Of a DNA stretch of 64,000 nt, positions 8,921 through 18,075 are shown in pieces. Source of the stretch: Pedobacter ginsenosidimutans (lineage in GTDB: Bacteria > Bacteroidota > Bacteroidia > Sphingobacteriales > Sphingobacteriaceae); the NCBI RefSeq assembly GCF_001442625.1, contig NZ_LMZQ01000009.1, positions 178,247 to 242,246 on the forward strand, in the 5' to 3' direction. Every line of letters begins with the position of its first letter. Within the stretch, counting starts at the first letter, position 1. A program made the translations under genes and the position numbers. The notes under the pieces are model-generated. The model had not been told where the DNA came from, searched no databases, and saw only the letters and a list, made by a program, of their open reading frames with translations.

Positions 8921-9328
8921 TTATTCCCTTACAAACCTGTACCCGCAACCTTCGAAACAAGGAGGGTTAAGCTGTAGCGATTTTGCCGAAACCTTGTACT
9001 GATAAATCATCGGCATTTTATAGGTGTTGCTGTAAACCTCCATTTTTACACTGTCCAAAATTCTGAACGAAAATAAATCAGGAAGTGCATCGCCTTCAAA
9101 TTTACCGGCTTTATCTGCCGATTTGTTTAGAATAAGATATTTGGTCTGGCCGCTTACCTTTTTATATCTGCCACTTCCATCACCAGGATCCTGCATCGTT
9201 TCGGTGAGTTTCCACTTACCATAAACTTCACCAGGCCCATCGTTATTACTGCCGTTGCTGTTGTTTTTTTTGCAGGATACATGAATAACGCTTGCAAACG
9301 CTAAAAGGAGTAATAATATCTTTTTCAT
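8921..9328 (-). CDS. Small lipoprotein of unknown function, lipocalin-like
   Basis: 135 residues with a lipoprotein signal (Lys-Lys, hydrophobic core, lipobox around HVSC with Cys20). The mature part starts with an Asn/Gly-rich linker, then a VYGKWKLTETMQDPGDGSG segment that is common in Bacteroidota lipocalin-like lipoproteins, and ends with two Cys in a CFEGCGYRF motif. Function is unknown. It is convergent with the ebo cluster and has its own 115-bp leader, so it seems to be monocistronic. Confidence 0.7.
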   Translation of the reverse strand: MKKILLLLLAFASVIHVSCKKNNSNGSNNDGPGEVYGKWKLTETMQDPGDGSGRYKKVSGQTKYLILNKSADKAGKFEGDALPDLFSFRILDSVKMEVYSNTYKMPMIYQYKVSAKSLQLNPPCFEGCGYRFVRE

Positions 9329-9443
9329 AAAGCTTTAATTTATAGCTTATACGGTACAGAAACCCAAAACGCTACTGAAAACTGTTTTTTAGTTAATTAA
9401 ACATTGAAATCCATCGTCCATTTTACATCTTCGATGGTCAATC

Positions 9444-12400
9444 TTATATTTTTACATCTCTCATCGCTTTATGTACCTTTCTCCTGTACGACCAATAAAA
9501 CACAATCGGATACACAAAAAGGTTAAATAAGGTATTGGTAATTAACCCACCGATAACTACAATGGCCAATGGCTTTGAGGCTTCGGAACCGATTCCGGTA
9601 GAGAGTGCTGCTGGCATTAAACCAATAGCGGCCATTAAGGCCGTCATTAATACCGGCCTAAATCTGCTGGCAATCCCATCACGCATGGCATCGGTAAAAG
9701 TCCAGGTGGCGTGGTGTTTCAGCTCGGTGATATTGGTTTTGAAACGGGTAATCAGGATCACACCGTTCTGCACACAGATACCGAATAATGCTATAAAACC
9801 AATGCCTGCTGAAATATTAAAGTTTACACCTGCGGCCAACAGCCCCAATATGCCACCGATCATGGCAAAAGGAACGTTATTGAGTACCAATAGCGCATCC
9901 CTAAAATTGCCGAAAAGCACAAACAGGATAAAAAATATCAGCAACAAACTTACCGGAACAGCCTGCGATAAACGTGCAATAGCCCTTTGCTGGTTTTCGA
10001 AATCACCGGCCCACTCGAGCTGATAGCCCTGTGGCAATTTGATTTTTGCATTTACTTTTTGTTGTGCTTCGGCAATTACGCTGCCCATATCACGGCCTCT
10101 GATCGAGAATTTGATTGCCCCATAACGCTTGTGCTTATCGCGGTAAATCATACTTGGTCCGGTAATTTTGCGGATACTTGAGATTTCGCCCAATTGAACA
10201 TTTGAACCCGATAGCGTAGGTATACGTAATTTACTGATCGAACTTTCGTCGTTCCTGAAATCTTCGGGATAACGGATGATGAGATCAAATTTGCGTTCAC
10301 CTTCATAAATCTGTGTAGCGGCTTTACCACCGATCGCCATTTCGATCACTGCATTGGCATCTGCTGTGCTTACGCCATATAAGGCCATTTTTTTCTGATC
10401 GAGATTAATCTGTAATTCTGGCTGCCCCAGATTCCTGAGTATGCCTAAATCTTCAATACCCTCTACCGTTTTTAAAATACCTTCTATTTTTTCCTCTTCC
10501 TTTTCGATGTACCCGAAGTTTTCGCCAAACAGCTTCACTACAATTGATCCTTTTACACCTGAAACAGCTTCTTCTACATTATCAGAAATTGGCTGAGAAA
10601 AGTTGAGGCTTATACCCGGAAAGCGCTTTAATTTCTCCTGCATCCGCTCAATCAGCTGTTCTTTTGTCTGTTTCCGTTTCCATTCTTTTCGGGGGTAAAT
10701 ATCCACGTGGAATTCCATGTTGTAAAAACCCGTTGCATCCGTTCCATCGTTTGGCCGGCCAGTCTGCGACATCACCTGTTTTACCTCTTCGAAACTTAAA
10801 AAGATCTTTCTCATCTCGTTGGAAAGTTTTTTGGTCTCATCCAACGAAATACTCAAAGGGCCGGTAGCACGCACATAAATGGAGCCCTCATCTAAACCGG
10901 GCAAAAATTCTGTCCCCAGAAATTTAAAACTAAAAACACCTAAAAACAGCACTACAATAGAAATTCCAAAAACCAGTTTCTTTTTTTTGAAACAGAGATC
11001 GTAAAATTTAAGGGTTGCTTTGGTAATCCATTCTAAAAAGATATTGTGTTTCTCTTTTACATCCTTTTTTAGAAGTATGCTGGCCATGGCCGGTACAAGT
11101 GTGAAGGTTAAGATCAAAGCGCCCAATAAGGCAAAACTTAAAGTCCAGGCCAGGGGAGAGAACATTTTACCTTCTACTTTTTCAAAGGTGAAAATGGGGA
11201 GCAAACCAGTAATGATGATCAGTTTGGCAAATAAAATGCCTTTTCCGTTTTCTAGACAGGCTTTTTTAATAAAACCGAGTTTGCTCATTTTATTAAACTT
11301 TTCCATGCCCACTTTTTTTGCTTTTGCATCCAGCACGACGAAAATTCCTTCAACCATTACTACGGCGCCGTCTATAATGATTCCGAAATCAATTGCACCC
11401 ATCGAAAGCAGGTTGGCTGGCATGCCTTTTAATTTGAGGCAGATAAATGCAAAAAGAAGTGCTAAAGGAATGATAATAGAAACGATTAAAGTGGTGCGCC
11501 AATCGGCCATGAAGAGGAATACGATCAGGGTAACAAATAAAATCCCTTCAAGCATATTGCCCATCACGGTGTGTACGGAGTAGTTAACCAGATCTTCACG
11601 GTCGTAGAAAGGTTTGATTTTTACATCATCAGGCAAAATACTGGCATTGATCGTATTTATTTTTTCTTTCAGCCTGGCAATTACATCACTTGGATTACCG
11701 CCCTTCCTCATCACAATAATGCCTTCAACCACATCGGGATCTTTGTCGCGACCAACTTGCCCTAGCCTTGGTAAAGCCGATTCTGCCACATCGGCAATGG
11801 TTTTAACATAAACAGGGGTGCCATTAATATTATCAACCACCACATTCCTGATTTCGTCGATATTGTTGAGCACGCCGATACCGCGCACCACATAAGCCTG
11901 ACCACTTTGTACAATTACATCGCCGCCCACATTGATGTTGCTTTTAGATACCGCTTCGAAGAGTTCCTTCGCGCTTACACCATATTGGATGGCTTTTTGT
12001 GGATCAACAGTAATCTGGTAGGTTTTTACCTCGCCTCCAAAACTTACTACATCAGCAATGCCCGAAACAGATAAAAGTTCTCTTTGTATCACCCAATCCT
12101 GTAAGGTTTTTAACTCACGCACAGATTTTGTGTCGCTAGATAAGGTATAACGGAAGATCTCACCAGTAGGCCCGTAAGGCGGCTGTACTTCGGGTTGGAT
12201 TCCTTCGGGCAGGTCTGCTTCATCGAGGTGGTTGTTTACCTGTACGCGTGCTTCAGCATAATCTACATCATCTTCGAAACTTACTTTTACGATGGATAAG
12301 CCAAATAGGGAAGAAGAACGGATGCTGGTCCGTTTTTCGGTAGGGTTCATGGCAATTTCCAAAGGTCTGCTTACAAACTTTTCTACCTCTTCGGCACTTC

Positions 12401-12575
12401 GGCCCGGCCATTGGGTAATGATGGTGATATTGGTATTGGTAACATCAGGAAACGCATCAATGGTGGTGTGTTTGAAGCTTAAATAACCTGCCAGAATTAA
12501 GATAAAAGTGGCAAAAAAGATGAAATATTTATTCTTCAGTGCAAAGCCTATGATGCTTTTTATGAATTTATTCAT
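9444..12575 (-). CDS. czcA: CzcA/CusA family heavy-metal efflux RND pump
   Basis: 1043 residues, the length usual for HME-RND pumps. The N-terminus KSIIGFALKNKYF leads into the first membrane helix; two large periplasmic loops follow, and a dozen membrane segments. The fourth helix carries DFGIIIDGAVVMVEG, the D-F-G-x3-D signature that in known pumps marks divalent cation (Zn/Co/Ni/Cd) rather than Cu/Ag transport. It is the last gene of a five-gene set with czcC-like, czcB-like and regulator genes. The protein is the inner-membrane proton-driven part of a tripartite exporter. The metal specificity is inference from the signature. Confidence 0.92.
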   Translation of the reverse strand: MNKFIKSIIGFALKNKYFIFFATFILILAGYLSFKHTTIDAFPDVTNTNITIITQWPGRSAEEVEKFVSRPLEIAMNPTEKRTSIRSSSLFGLSIVKVSFEDDVDYAEARVQVNNHLDEADLPEGIQPEVQPPYGPTGEIFRYTLSSDTKSVRELKTLQDWVIQRELLSVSGIADVVSFGGEVKTYQITVDPQKAIQYGVSAKELFEAVSKSNINVGGDVIVQSGQAYVVRGIGVLNNIDEIRNVVVDNINGTPVYVKTIADVAESALPRLGQVGRDKDPDVVEGIIVMRKGGNPSDVIARLKEKINTINASILPDDVKIKPFYDREDLVNYSVHTVMGNMLEGILFVTLIVFLFMADWRTTLIVSIIIPLALLFAFICLKLKGMPANLLSMGAIDFGIIIDGAVVMVEGIFVVLDAKAKKVGMEKFNKMSKLGFIKKACLENGKGILFAKLIIITGLLPIFTFEKVEGKMFSPLAWTLSFALLGALILTFTLVPAMASILLKKDVKEKHNIFLEWITKATLKFYDLCFKKKKLVFGISIVVLFLGVFSFKFLGTEFLPGLDEGSIYVRATGPLSISLDETKKLSNEMRKIFLSFEEVKQVMSQTGRPNDGTDATGFYNMEFHVDIYPRKEWKRKQTKEQLIERMQEKLKRFPGISLNFSQPISDNVEEAVSGVKGSIVVKLFGENFGYIEKEEEKIEGILKTVEGIEDLGILRNLGQPELQINLDQKKMALYGVSTADANAVIEMAIGGKAATQIYEGERKFDLIIRYPEDFRNDESSISKLRIPTLSGSNVQLGEISSIRKITGPSMIYRDKHKRYGAIKFSIRGRDMGSVIAEAQQKVNAKIKLPQGYQLEWAGDFENQQRAIARLSQAVPVSLLLIFFILFVLFGNFRDALLVLNNVPFAMIGGILGLLAAGVNFNISAGIGFIALFGICVQNGVILITRFKTNITELKHHATWTFTDAMRDGIASRFRPVLMTALMAAIGLMPAALSTGIGSEASKPLAIVVIGGLITNTLFNLFVYPIVFYWSYRRKVHKAMRDVKI

Positions 12576-12601
12576 TTTTGAAATCTAGGAATGAAAAGAA
12601 A

Positions 12602-13690
12602 TTATTGAGTTTTTAAACTTTCGAACAAGAAAACCTGTTTAGATGCGATGATGCGATCGCTGGCCTTTACACCTTTGCTGATGTAGGTTTTGTCGGCTGT
12701 TTTCCGCCCGATTTCGATCTCCTGGATCCTCACTTTGTGGTCCTGACCTAAGACTAGCACATAATTTTTGTTTTCATCGAAAATAACTGCCCTTGAGTTT
12801 AATACCGGAAGATCGATGGCCGAATTTGCTGAAACTTTTACCGTTCCGAGCATACCTGGTTTTAATAAAAATTCATGATTTGGGATCACAACCCTTGCAT
12901 TCATTACCTTGCTATCCTGATCTACCTGATTATATAATTTCTCTATTTTTCCTTTAAAAACTTTGTCGGGATAGGAGAGGGTAAATAAACTCACTTCATC
13001 GCCGGCTTTAACACGCGAAATATCCGATTCGTAAATGTTGATCATAGCCCAAACGTTGGAGAGATCGGCAATGGTAAAGAGGCTTTTATTGTTATCGCTG
13101 CGCAACTGCATATTTTGTGTTACGTTTTTTTCGATCACAAAACCATTAATGGGCGATTTAATAGCATATAATCCGGTACTGCTGCCACCATTGAGTTTTA
13201 ATACGGAGTTAGCCCTTTTGGCTTCTGCTTTTTTAATCTGGTAATCGTTTTTGGCTTCATCGAGCTCTTTTGCCGAGGATAAACCACTTTGGAAAAGCTG
13301 CTCGGCCTGTTTTAACGATCGCTCAGTATTTTTAAGTTCGGCGTTTGCGGTAATTACCTCTTTGTCAAATCCGGCCATTTCAGAACTGTTTACCGTGGCC
13401 AGCGTTTGTCCGTTCACAACCTGATCGCCCAACCTTACACCAACGCGGTTTACGATGCCGCTTACCATCGGAAAAAGTTCTGAGCGACGTTCTTCATCTG
13501 CTGTAATTTTGGCCGAAAACATTAGTTCTGTTTTGCTGTTGGCCTGTTGCACGGTATCAATCAGCAAGCGGTTAATCAGGGAATCGGTGATGGCAAATTT
13601 ATCGTTTGGCGCGGTCGTTTTATGTTCGTTGCAGGCAAATATTAAAATGCTTGTGGCAATGAGCACAGTGTTTTTATAGAGATTTTGCAT
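12602..13690 (-). CDS. czcB: RND periplasmic adaptor (CzcB-like lipoprotein)
   Basis: 362 residues with a lipoprotein-like N-terminus (hydrophobic run then ILIFACNE, Cys20). The middle shows the membrane-fusion-protein pattern: a barrel-sandwich half (VSGIVNRVGVRLGDQV), a coiled-coil hairpin of about 60 residues, the second half (AIKSPINGFVIEKNV), and a beta-barrel domain. It starts 5 bp after the TolC-like gene and ends 26 bp before czcA. It would join the pump to the outer membrane channel. Confidence 0.9.
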   Translation of the reverse strand: MQNLYKNTVLIATSILIFACNEHKTTAPNDKFAITDSLINRLLIDTVQQANSKTELMFSAKITADEERRSELFPMVSGIVNRVGVRLGDQVVNGQTLATVNSSEMAGFDKEVITANAELKNTERSLKQAEQLFQSGLSSAKELDEAKNDYQIKKAEAKRANSVLKLNGGSSTGLYAIKSPINGFVIEKNVTQNMQLRSDNNKSLFTIADLSNVWAMINIYESDISRVKAGDEVSLFTLSYPDKVFKGKIEKLYNQVDQDSKVMNARVVIPNHEFLLKPGMLGTVKVSANSAIDLPVLNSRAVIFDENKNYVLVLGQDHKVRIQEIEIGRKTADKTYISKGVKASDRIIASKQVFLFESLKTQ

Positions 13691-13695
13691 GAGAT

Positions 13696-14967
13696 TTATT
13701 TAAAAATATTAGAACCGGTTACATAGTTGAGCTCAGCACGGGTGCTCATTCTTTCGAATTGGAGTTTATTCAGTTGCAGTGTATTTTCTTTGTAGGCATC
13801 ATAGAGGTCTAAAAATTCGATCAGACTGATGTTCCTTGCTTTGAAATTTTTAATGAGGGCAGAAATAAGCGTATTAAAATCGGTACTAAAGGCAGGATCG
13901 ATCTCTTCGTATAATTTTTCGTTGCGTAAAGCGGTTTTGTAGCTGTTAAATACTTCATTCTCGAGTAGGGCTTCCTGTTTTTTGATGTTCATATCGGCTG
14001 CAGCTATACCAACTTGGGCTTTTTTAATTTCACCCTGGTTTCTGGAGAAAAGTGGAATGGGAATTTTGATGCCCAAACCTGTATATTTTTCAGGATAATT
14101 ACCTTTTAAATCATAACTAAGGCCAATTTCTATATCAGGAATGGCCATCGCCTTTTGCAGTTTTAAATTGCGCTCGTTGTAAAGCAGGTCGGTTTTGGCT
14201 AATTTAAGGTCAGCGCGGTTGGCTCTGGCCGAATCTAATAAGCAACTGTAAGGGACTTTATCGAGCAATCCGTTCTTAAAGTCTGCTTGATCTACAATTA
14301 AAGAAAGTGAAATATTGGCATCCAAGCCACAGAGTAGCTTAAGGTCTTTGTAATGATCTTCCAGGTCGTTCAGTAAGCCCGCCTGTTCGGCTTTGAGATT
14401 GATTAACAGTGATTTAATTCTGATGACATCTTTTGTGGCAACATTGCCCATTTTTAACTGGATATTATATGCTTTTAATAATTGATCGGTAGAGCTGATC
14501 TGTTCCTGATACAGTTTAACTGATTGTGCAGAGAAATAGGTTTTATAAAACGTGTTGACCAGTTCGAATTTTAATGTTCGCATCAGATCGAAATATTCAT
14601 ATTCGGCTAGCTTAACCCCGGTTTGGGCCAGTTTGATGTTTTTATTGCGTTTGCCAGCAAGTTTGAACAGTTGCGAAATAGAAGCCGCGTATTGTCCGTA
14701 AGCATAAGAGGTTTGCAGGAATTTCTTTGTTTCGTGGTTGTAAAACAGATTTTCATATTCTAGCGTAGGATTATCAAAGAGTTTGGCGGTAATAATTTCG
14801 GCCTTTGCCTGATCGATCTCGTAATTACTGGCCAGGAGATCATAATTGTATTTTAAAAAAAGGCTTTCTGCTTTGCTAAGGGTTAAGCTTAGTGCATCGG
14901 TTTGTGCAAAAGTTGCTCCAGGCCTGATGGCCAAAAAGAAAATGAGCAACGTACATATTCTTCTCAT
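13696..14967 (-). CDS. czcC: TolC family outer membrane channel (CzcC-like)
   Basis: 423 residues with a signal peptide ending near TFAQ (residue 22). The rest is the long alpha-helical repeat of outer membrane efflux proteins, with two similar halves rich in coiled coil. It is the first structural gene of the efflux set and has its own promoter region: a -7 box 4 bp before the ATG and four 11-bp direct repeats just upstream. It is the exit duct for the RND pump. Confidence 0.9.
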   Translation of the reverse strand: MRRICTLLIFFLAIRPGATFAQTDALSLTLSKAESLFLKYNYDLLASNYEIDQAKAEIITAKLFDNPTLEYENLFYNHETKKFLQTSYAYGQYAASISQLFKLAGKRNKNIKLAQTGVKLAEYEYFDLMRTLKFELVNTFYKTYFSAQSVKLYQEQISSTDQLLKAYNIQLKMGNVATKDVIRIKSLLINLKAEQAGLLNDLEDHYKDLKLLCGLDANISLSLIVDQADFKNGLLDKVPYSCLLDSARANRADLKLAKTDLLYNERNLKLQKAMAIPDIEIGLSYDLKGNYPEKYTGLGIKIPIPLFSRNQGEIKKAQVGIAAADMNIKKQEALLENEVFNSYKTALRNEKLYEEIDPAFSTDFNTLISALIKNFKARNISLIEFLDLYDAYKENTLQLNKLQFERMSTRAELNYVTGSNIFK

Positions 14968-14971
14968 ATGG

Positions 14972-14979
14972 CAAAGCTA
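14972..14979 (-). promoter_or_regulatory. -7 box of the czcCBA operon, near-leaderless
   Basis: On the minus strand this reads TAGCTTTG, an exact TAnnTTTG match, ending only 4 bp before the czcC ATG, so the transcript would have almost no leader. No TTG -33 element is seen; its place is taken by the direct-repeat operator, as expected for an activator-dependent promoter. Confidence 0.6.
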
Positions 14980-14990
14980 TCTTTGCCGAA

Positions 14991-15034
14991 TTAAAGGGGG
15001 ATTAAACGGAAATTAAAAGGGAATTAAAGTTGGG
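14991..15034 (-). promoter_or_regulatory. Four 11-bp direct repeats, likely response regulator operator
   Basis: Plus-strand TTAAA occurs at 14991, 15002, 15013 and 15024, exactly 11 bp apart, in units of the form TTAAA-N-x-GG-x-A (for example TTAAAGGGGGA and TTAAAAGGGAA). OmpR/PhoB-type regulators bind tandem half-sites with an 11-bp period, and such boxes sit about 10 bp upstream of the promoter box, as here (10 bp from the -7 box to the first unit). The same unit occurs twice before the regulator gene itself at 17200-17221. Confidence 0.7.
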
Positions 15035-15042
15035 ACGCTAAT

Positions 15043-15108
15043 CGTCATGCTGAATTTATTTCAGCATCTATTCTGTCGCTAAGACCCTGAAATGAATTCA
15101 GGGTGACG
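15043..15108. repeat. Dispersed inverted-repeat element, TGCTGAA type
   Basis: The element begins CGTCATGCTGAA and ends TTCAGGGTGACG. It has two hairpins, TGCTGAA/TTCAGCA and CCCTGAA/TTCAGGG, and the halves are near reverse complements. A second copy lies at 45928-46003. It sits between the kinase gene and czcC. Confidence 0.75.
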
Positions 15109-15146
15109 ATTGAGTTGTAAAATTAGAATGAAGTAATAAATAGCTA

Positions 15147-16499
15147 CTAAAGCTTTGTCAATCTCACCGTAAAAGTGCAACCTCCTTTTTCAAGATTTGT
15201 GGTAGTTATTTCACCTTTTAGCAGATCGATAATTTTTTGAGCAATATAAAGTCCCATTCCTTCACCTTGACGGCCAAAATCTTTTGCCCGCGTATAAAAG
15301 GGTTTGAAAATATTTTCCTGTTCCTCAGTAGCGATACCTGTTCCATTGTCGGTAATGTGAATGAGAAAGTCATTTTCAGTTGCTTCAACAACAACGCTTA
15401 CCTGTTGATTGTCAGAAAATTTGAAAGCATTCGAAATGATATTATCCAAGGCAATTTGTAATAGTACAGCATTGGCCAATATTTCAGGTTTTGGATCAAT
15501 TGGATTTTGATAAGTAATTTTAAGATCAAGGTTTTTCTGTGCTTTCCAGTCTGATTGTATTTTGAGAAGCAGGTGGTCTAACCTGATTGGAATAAGTTGA
15601 GAATTGATCAGTTCCAGATCCATTTTTGCAAGAGCGAGCAATCCGGTAATGATGTGTTCCATTTTCTCGGCATCTTCGAGCATAGAAGCAATTACCTTTT
15701 CATAAGCTGTATGGTCTCTTTCTTTGGATAAAGCCAACTCAGCATTCATCATGATCCGCGTTACGGGTGTACGAAGTTCGTGAGAGGCATTGGCAACAAA
15801 GGTTTTCTGTAAAATAAAAGCCTGTTCCAGTTCTTCCATTAAATGATTGAAGCTTTTGGCAATCAGGTTGATTTCATCTTTGTTGTGCTTTTCTTCTACC
15901 CTGAACTCCATGTTCTGCGAACCCGCCTGTTTTACTTCCTGCATAAACTTTTGCAGGGGTTTTAGCATATTTTGTGCAATCCACCGGCTCAACAATAGCA
16001 CGATTAGGGAAATTAGAATGAAGATGAAAATCATGATCTTCAATAACTTATCGAGCCTGTTGTGCGAGCCTTGATCATCTGCTGAAGCCAGGATTACAAA
16101 GTCGCCCTGATTATCTTTGTAATAAATGCCAACTACCTGCCGCTGGCCATCAGTATATTTTAAACGGCCTTTTTTGCGAACTTCATCGATAGTAGAATTG
16201 GTCCAGTATTGAGCAGAATCGCCAATAAAGGTGGCCCTGTTTTTATTGTCGTAAATGCGGGTAACTTCGCCGTTTAACTTTTGCAGGTATTTGTGGCGCA
16301 CATTGTTCAACGCATCCCGGCTAATTTCGTCGGCTTCGAGGTAAAGTTTGGCCGTAACCATAGTACGGTCGGTAAGGCGCTCGAAGAAATCTGCTTCCAA
16401 AAATTTCATGAAAGTAAAATACACGGTACAGAGTACAGCAAACAGCAACGAGGTGCTGATCAGTGTAAAATATAATGCTATACGATCCTTTATCTTCAT
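15147..16499 (-). CDS. HAMP sensor histidine kinase, partner of the metal efflux operon
   Basis: 450 residues. A first membrane helix (about 8-32), a periplasmic sensor of about 115 residues, a second helix (about 148-168), a HAMP domain, the phosphoacceptor H box FVANASHELRTPVTR, an N box with DNIISNAFKFS, and G boxes DNGTGI and GEGMGLY. It overlaps the regulator gene by 1 bp (TAATG). The position between regulator and czcCBA suggests it senses periplasmic metal, as CusS and CzcS do. The sensor domain is not clearly metal-binding by eye. Confidence 0.88.
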   Translation of the reverse strand: MKIKDRIALYFTLISTSLLFAVLCTVYFTFMKFLEADFFERLTDRTMVTAKLYLEADEISRDALNNVRHKYLQKLNGEVTRIYDNKNRATFIGDSAQYWTNSTIDEVRKKGRLKYTDGQRQVVGIYYKDNQGDFVILASADDQGSHNRLDKLLKIMIFIFILISLIVLLLSRWIAQNMLKPLQKFMQEVKQAGSQNMEFRVEEKHNKDEINLIAKSFNHLMEELEQAFILQKTFVANASHELRTPVTRIMMNAELALSKERDHTAYEKVIASMLEDAEKMEHIITGLLALAKMDLELINSQLIPIRLDHLLLKIQSDWKAQKNLDLKITYQNPIDPKPEILANAVLLQIALDNIISNAFKFSDNQQVSVVVEATENDFLIHITDNGTGIATEEQENIFKPFYTRAKDFGRQGEGMGLYIAQKIIDLLKGEITTTNLEKGGCTFTVRLTKL

Positions 16500-17176
16500 T
16501 ATTTCAGGATATAACCCATATTGATTTTGGTGTGGATGAGTTTCCGTTCAAAACCCTTTTCGATCTTTTTTCGTAAGAAATTGATATACACATCAATTAC
16601 ATTGGTTCCGGTTTCGAAACTGATGTCCCAAACTTGCTCTGCTATAAATTGCCGCGAGAGTAAACGGTTGGGATTGCGCATAAACAATTCGAGCAACACA
16701 AATTCTTTGGCGCTAAGTTCGATTGTTTTTCCTCCACGGCTGACTTCTTTGCTGTAAGTATTGAGCACCAGGTCTTCGAAATATAATTTGTGGTCAGTTT
16801 GAGCGGTAACGATAGGTTGTCTGCGTAAAAGTGCAGCCACTCTTGCCAGGAGTTCTTTCAGGTGGAAAGGTTTTACCAGGTAATCATCAGCCCCAGCTTC
16901 TAGGCCTGTAACCTTATCATCAATAGCACCCAAAGCGGTAAGCATCAAAATCGGCGTTTGCACGGCATTTCCACGGATGTGTTTACAAAGCTGAATACCG
17001 TTAAGCCGCGGCATCATCACATCGATAATGAACAGGTTAAAGCTTTCGCCCAAGAAAAGCTCCAGCGCATCAATACCGTTGGCTACAGTAAACACCTGGT
17101 AATCGTTTTCTTCGAGTGCCGATTTTAAAAGTTCAGCAATTTTAGGGTCGTCTTCAGCTATTCCGATCTTTAGCAT
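16499..17176 (-). CDS. OmpR-family response regulator of the efflux operon
   Basis: 225 residues. An N-terminal receiver with the acidic pair near 8-10, phosphoacceptor Asp52 in IIDVMMPRLNG and Lys in YLVKPF; then a winged-helix Trans_Reg_C domain (LSAKEFVLLELFMRNPNRLLSR). It is the first gene of the regulator/kinase pair, with a TACTTTTG -7 box 4 bp before the ATG and two 11-bp repeats of the same type as before czcC, which points to autoregulation. Confidence 0.9.
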   Translation of the reverse strand: MLKIGIAEDDPKIAELLKSALEENDYQVFTVANGIDALELFLGESFNLFIIDVMMPRLNGIQLCKHIRGNAVQTPILMLTALGAIDDKVTGLEAGADDYLVKPFHLKELLARVAALLRRQPIVTAQTDHKLYFEDLVLNTYSKEVSRGGKTIELSAKEFVLLELFMRNPNRLLSRQFIAEQVWDISFETGTNVIDVYINFLRKKIEKGFERKLIHTKINMGYILK

Positions 17177-17180
17177 CCGA

Positions 17181-17221
17181 CAAAAGTAACCATCTCATCT
17201 TAAAACGGGATTAAAATGGAT
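17181..17221 (-). promoter_or_regulatory. Promoter and two 11-bp operator repeats of the response regulator gene
   Basis: The -7 box TACTTTTG (minus strand) lies at 17181-17188. Two units TTAAAACGGGA and TTAAAATGGAT follow at 17200 and 17211, exactly 11 bp apart, with the same 11-bp gap to the box as at czcC. The -33 TTG is missing. Confidence 0.65.
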
Positions 17222-17286
17222 AATTTGTTGATTGTATTATATTTGAATATACAAAATTCATCCGTTCCAATTCAACATCCATAAAA

Positions 17287-17916
17287 ATGTTCGAAACTTT
17301 TGATCAGACCAACTTCCACCAGTTTTGTAATTTAGTAGGCAGCAGCGATGCAGATTTACAATCCATCTTGGATAAATATGGATACCCACCTTTCTGGTCG
17401 AGACCGAATACTTTCGAATCACTTATACATATTATCCTGGAACAACAGGTTTCTTTGGCTTCGGCATTGGCTGCCTTAAATAAACTGAAAGAAAAAATAG
17501 GAGAAGTTGTGCCTGAACGCTTATTGCTACTTACCGATCAGGAATTAAGAGATTGTTATTTCAGTCGGCAAAAAACGATTTATGTTCGTCATTTGGCCGA
17601 AAGCCTGATCAGTGGAGCATTGTCTTTAAGCAAAATGGAAACAATGGATGATACAAGCATCAGATACCAGCTTAAAACAATTAAAGGTATTGGCGATTGG
17701 ACGGTTGATATTTATCTGATTTTTATTTTGCACCATACCGATGTTTTTCCGATCGGTGATTTGGCTGCGGTTAACTCATTAAAGAAAGTAAAAGGCTTGG
17801 AAGCAGGGCTAAGTAAAGAAGAAATATTGGCTGTAGCTGATCAATTTAAACCTCACCGAACCATTGCTACAATGTTGTTATGGCATGCTTATCTGGAGGA
17901 AAGGAAAAAGAAATAG
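17287..17916 (+). CDS. DNA-3-methyladenine glycosylase-like protein (HhH-GPD)
   Basis: 209 residues of the helix-hairpin-helix base-excision family. The ESLIHIILEQQVSLASA segment is the typical start of the HhH-GPD domain, the hairpin is LKTIKGIGDWTVD, and the catalytic Asp would be that of FPIGDLA, about 20 residues later. No iron-sulfur Cys cluster is present, which fits AlkA rather than endonuclease III. It removes alkylated bases from DNA. It is divergent from the response regulator and shares its 110-bp upstream region. Confidence 0.85.
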   Translation: MFETFDQTNFHQFCNLVGSSDADLQSILDKYGYPPFWSRPNTFESLIHIILEQQVSLASALAALNKLKEKIGEVVPERLLLLTDQELRDCYFSRQKTIYVRHLAESLISGALSLSKMETMDDTSIRYQLKTIKGIGDWTVDIYLIFILHHTDVFPIGDLAAVNSLKKVKGLEAGLSKEEILAVADQFKPHRTIATMLLWHAYLEERKKK

Positions 17917-17933
17917 ATTGGTTAAGCGCGTTA

Positions 17934-18048
17934 CGTCATTCCCAACCCGATAGCTATCGGGTTGATTGGGAACCACAACGTGCTCATCGAAGATAATCTT
18001 AATGCCAAATACTAGTGCTTTAAGATTCCCGCCTGCGCGGGAATGACG
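17934..18048. repeat. Inverted-repeat element with CGTCATTCCC ends
   Basis: The element begins CGTCATTCCC and ends GGGAATGACG, perfect 10-bp terminal inverted repeats over 115 bp. Inside is the 20-bp palindrome at 17944-17963 (ACCCGATAGCTATCGGGT core) and a short TTCCCGC/GCGGGAA hairpin near the right end. It fills the gap between two convergent genes. Confidence 0.75.
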
Positions 18049-18075
18049 CGTCTTGTTGAATTGAGTATAAATATT

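Noticed and set aside
11020..11583. 187-codon frame opposite the czcA gene
   Set aside because: It is antisense to the long RND pump gene and follows from its codon bias.
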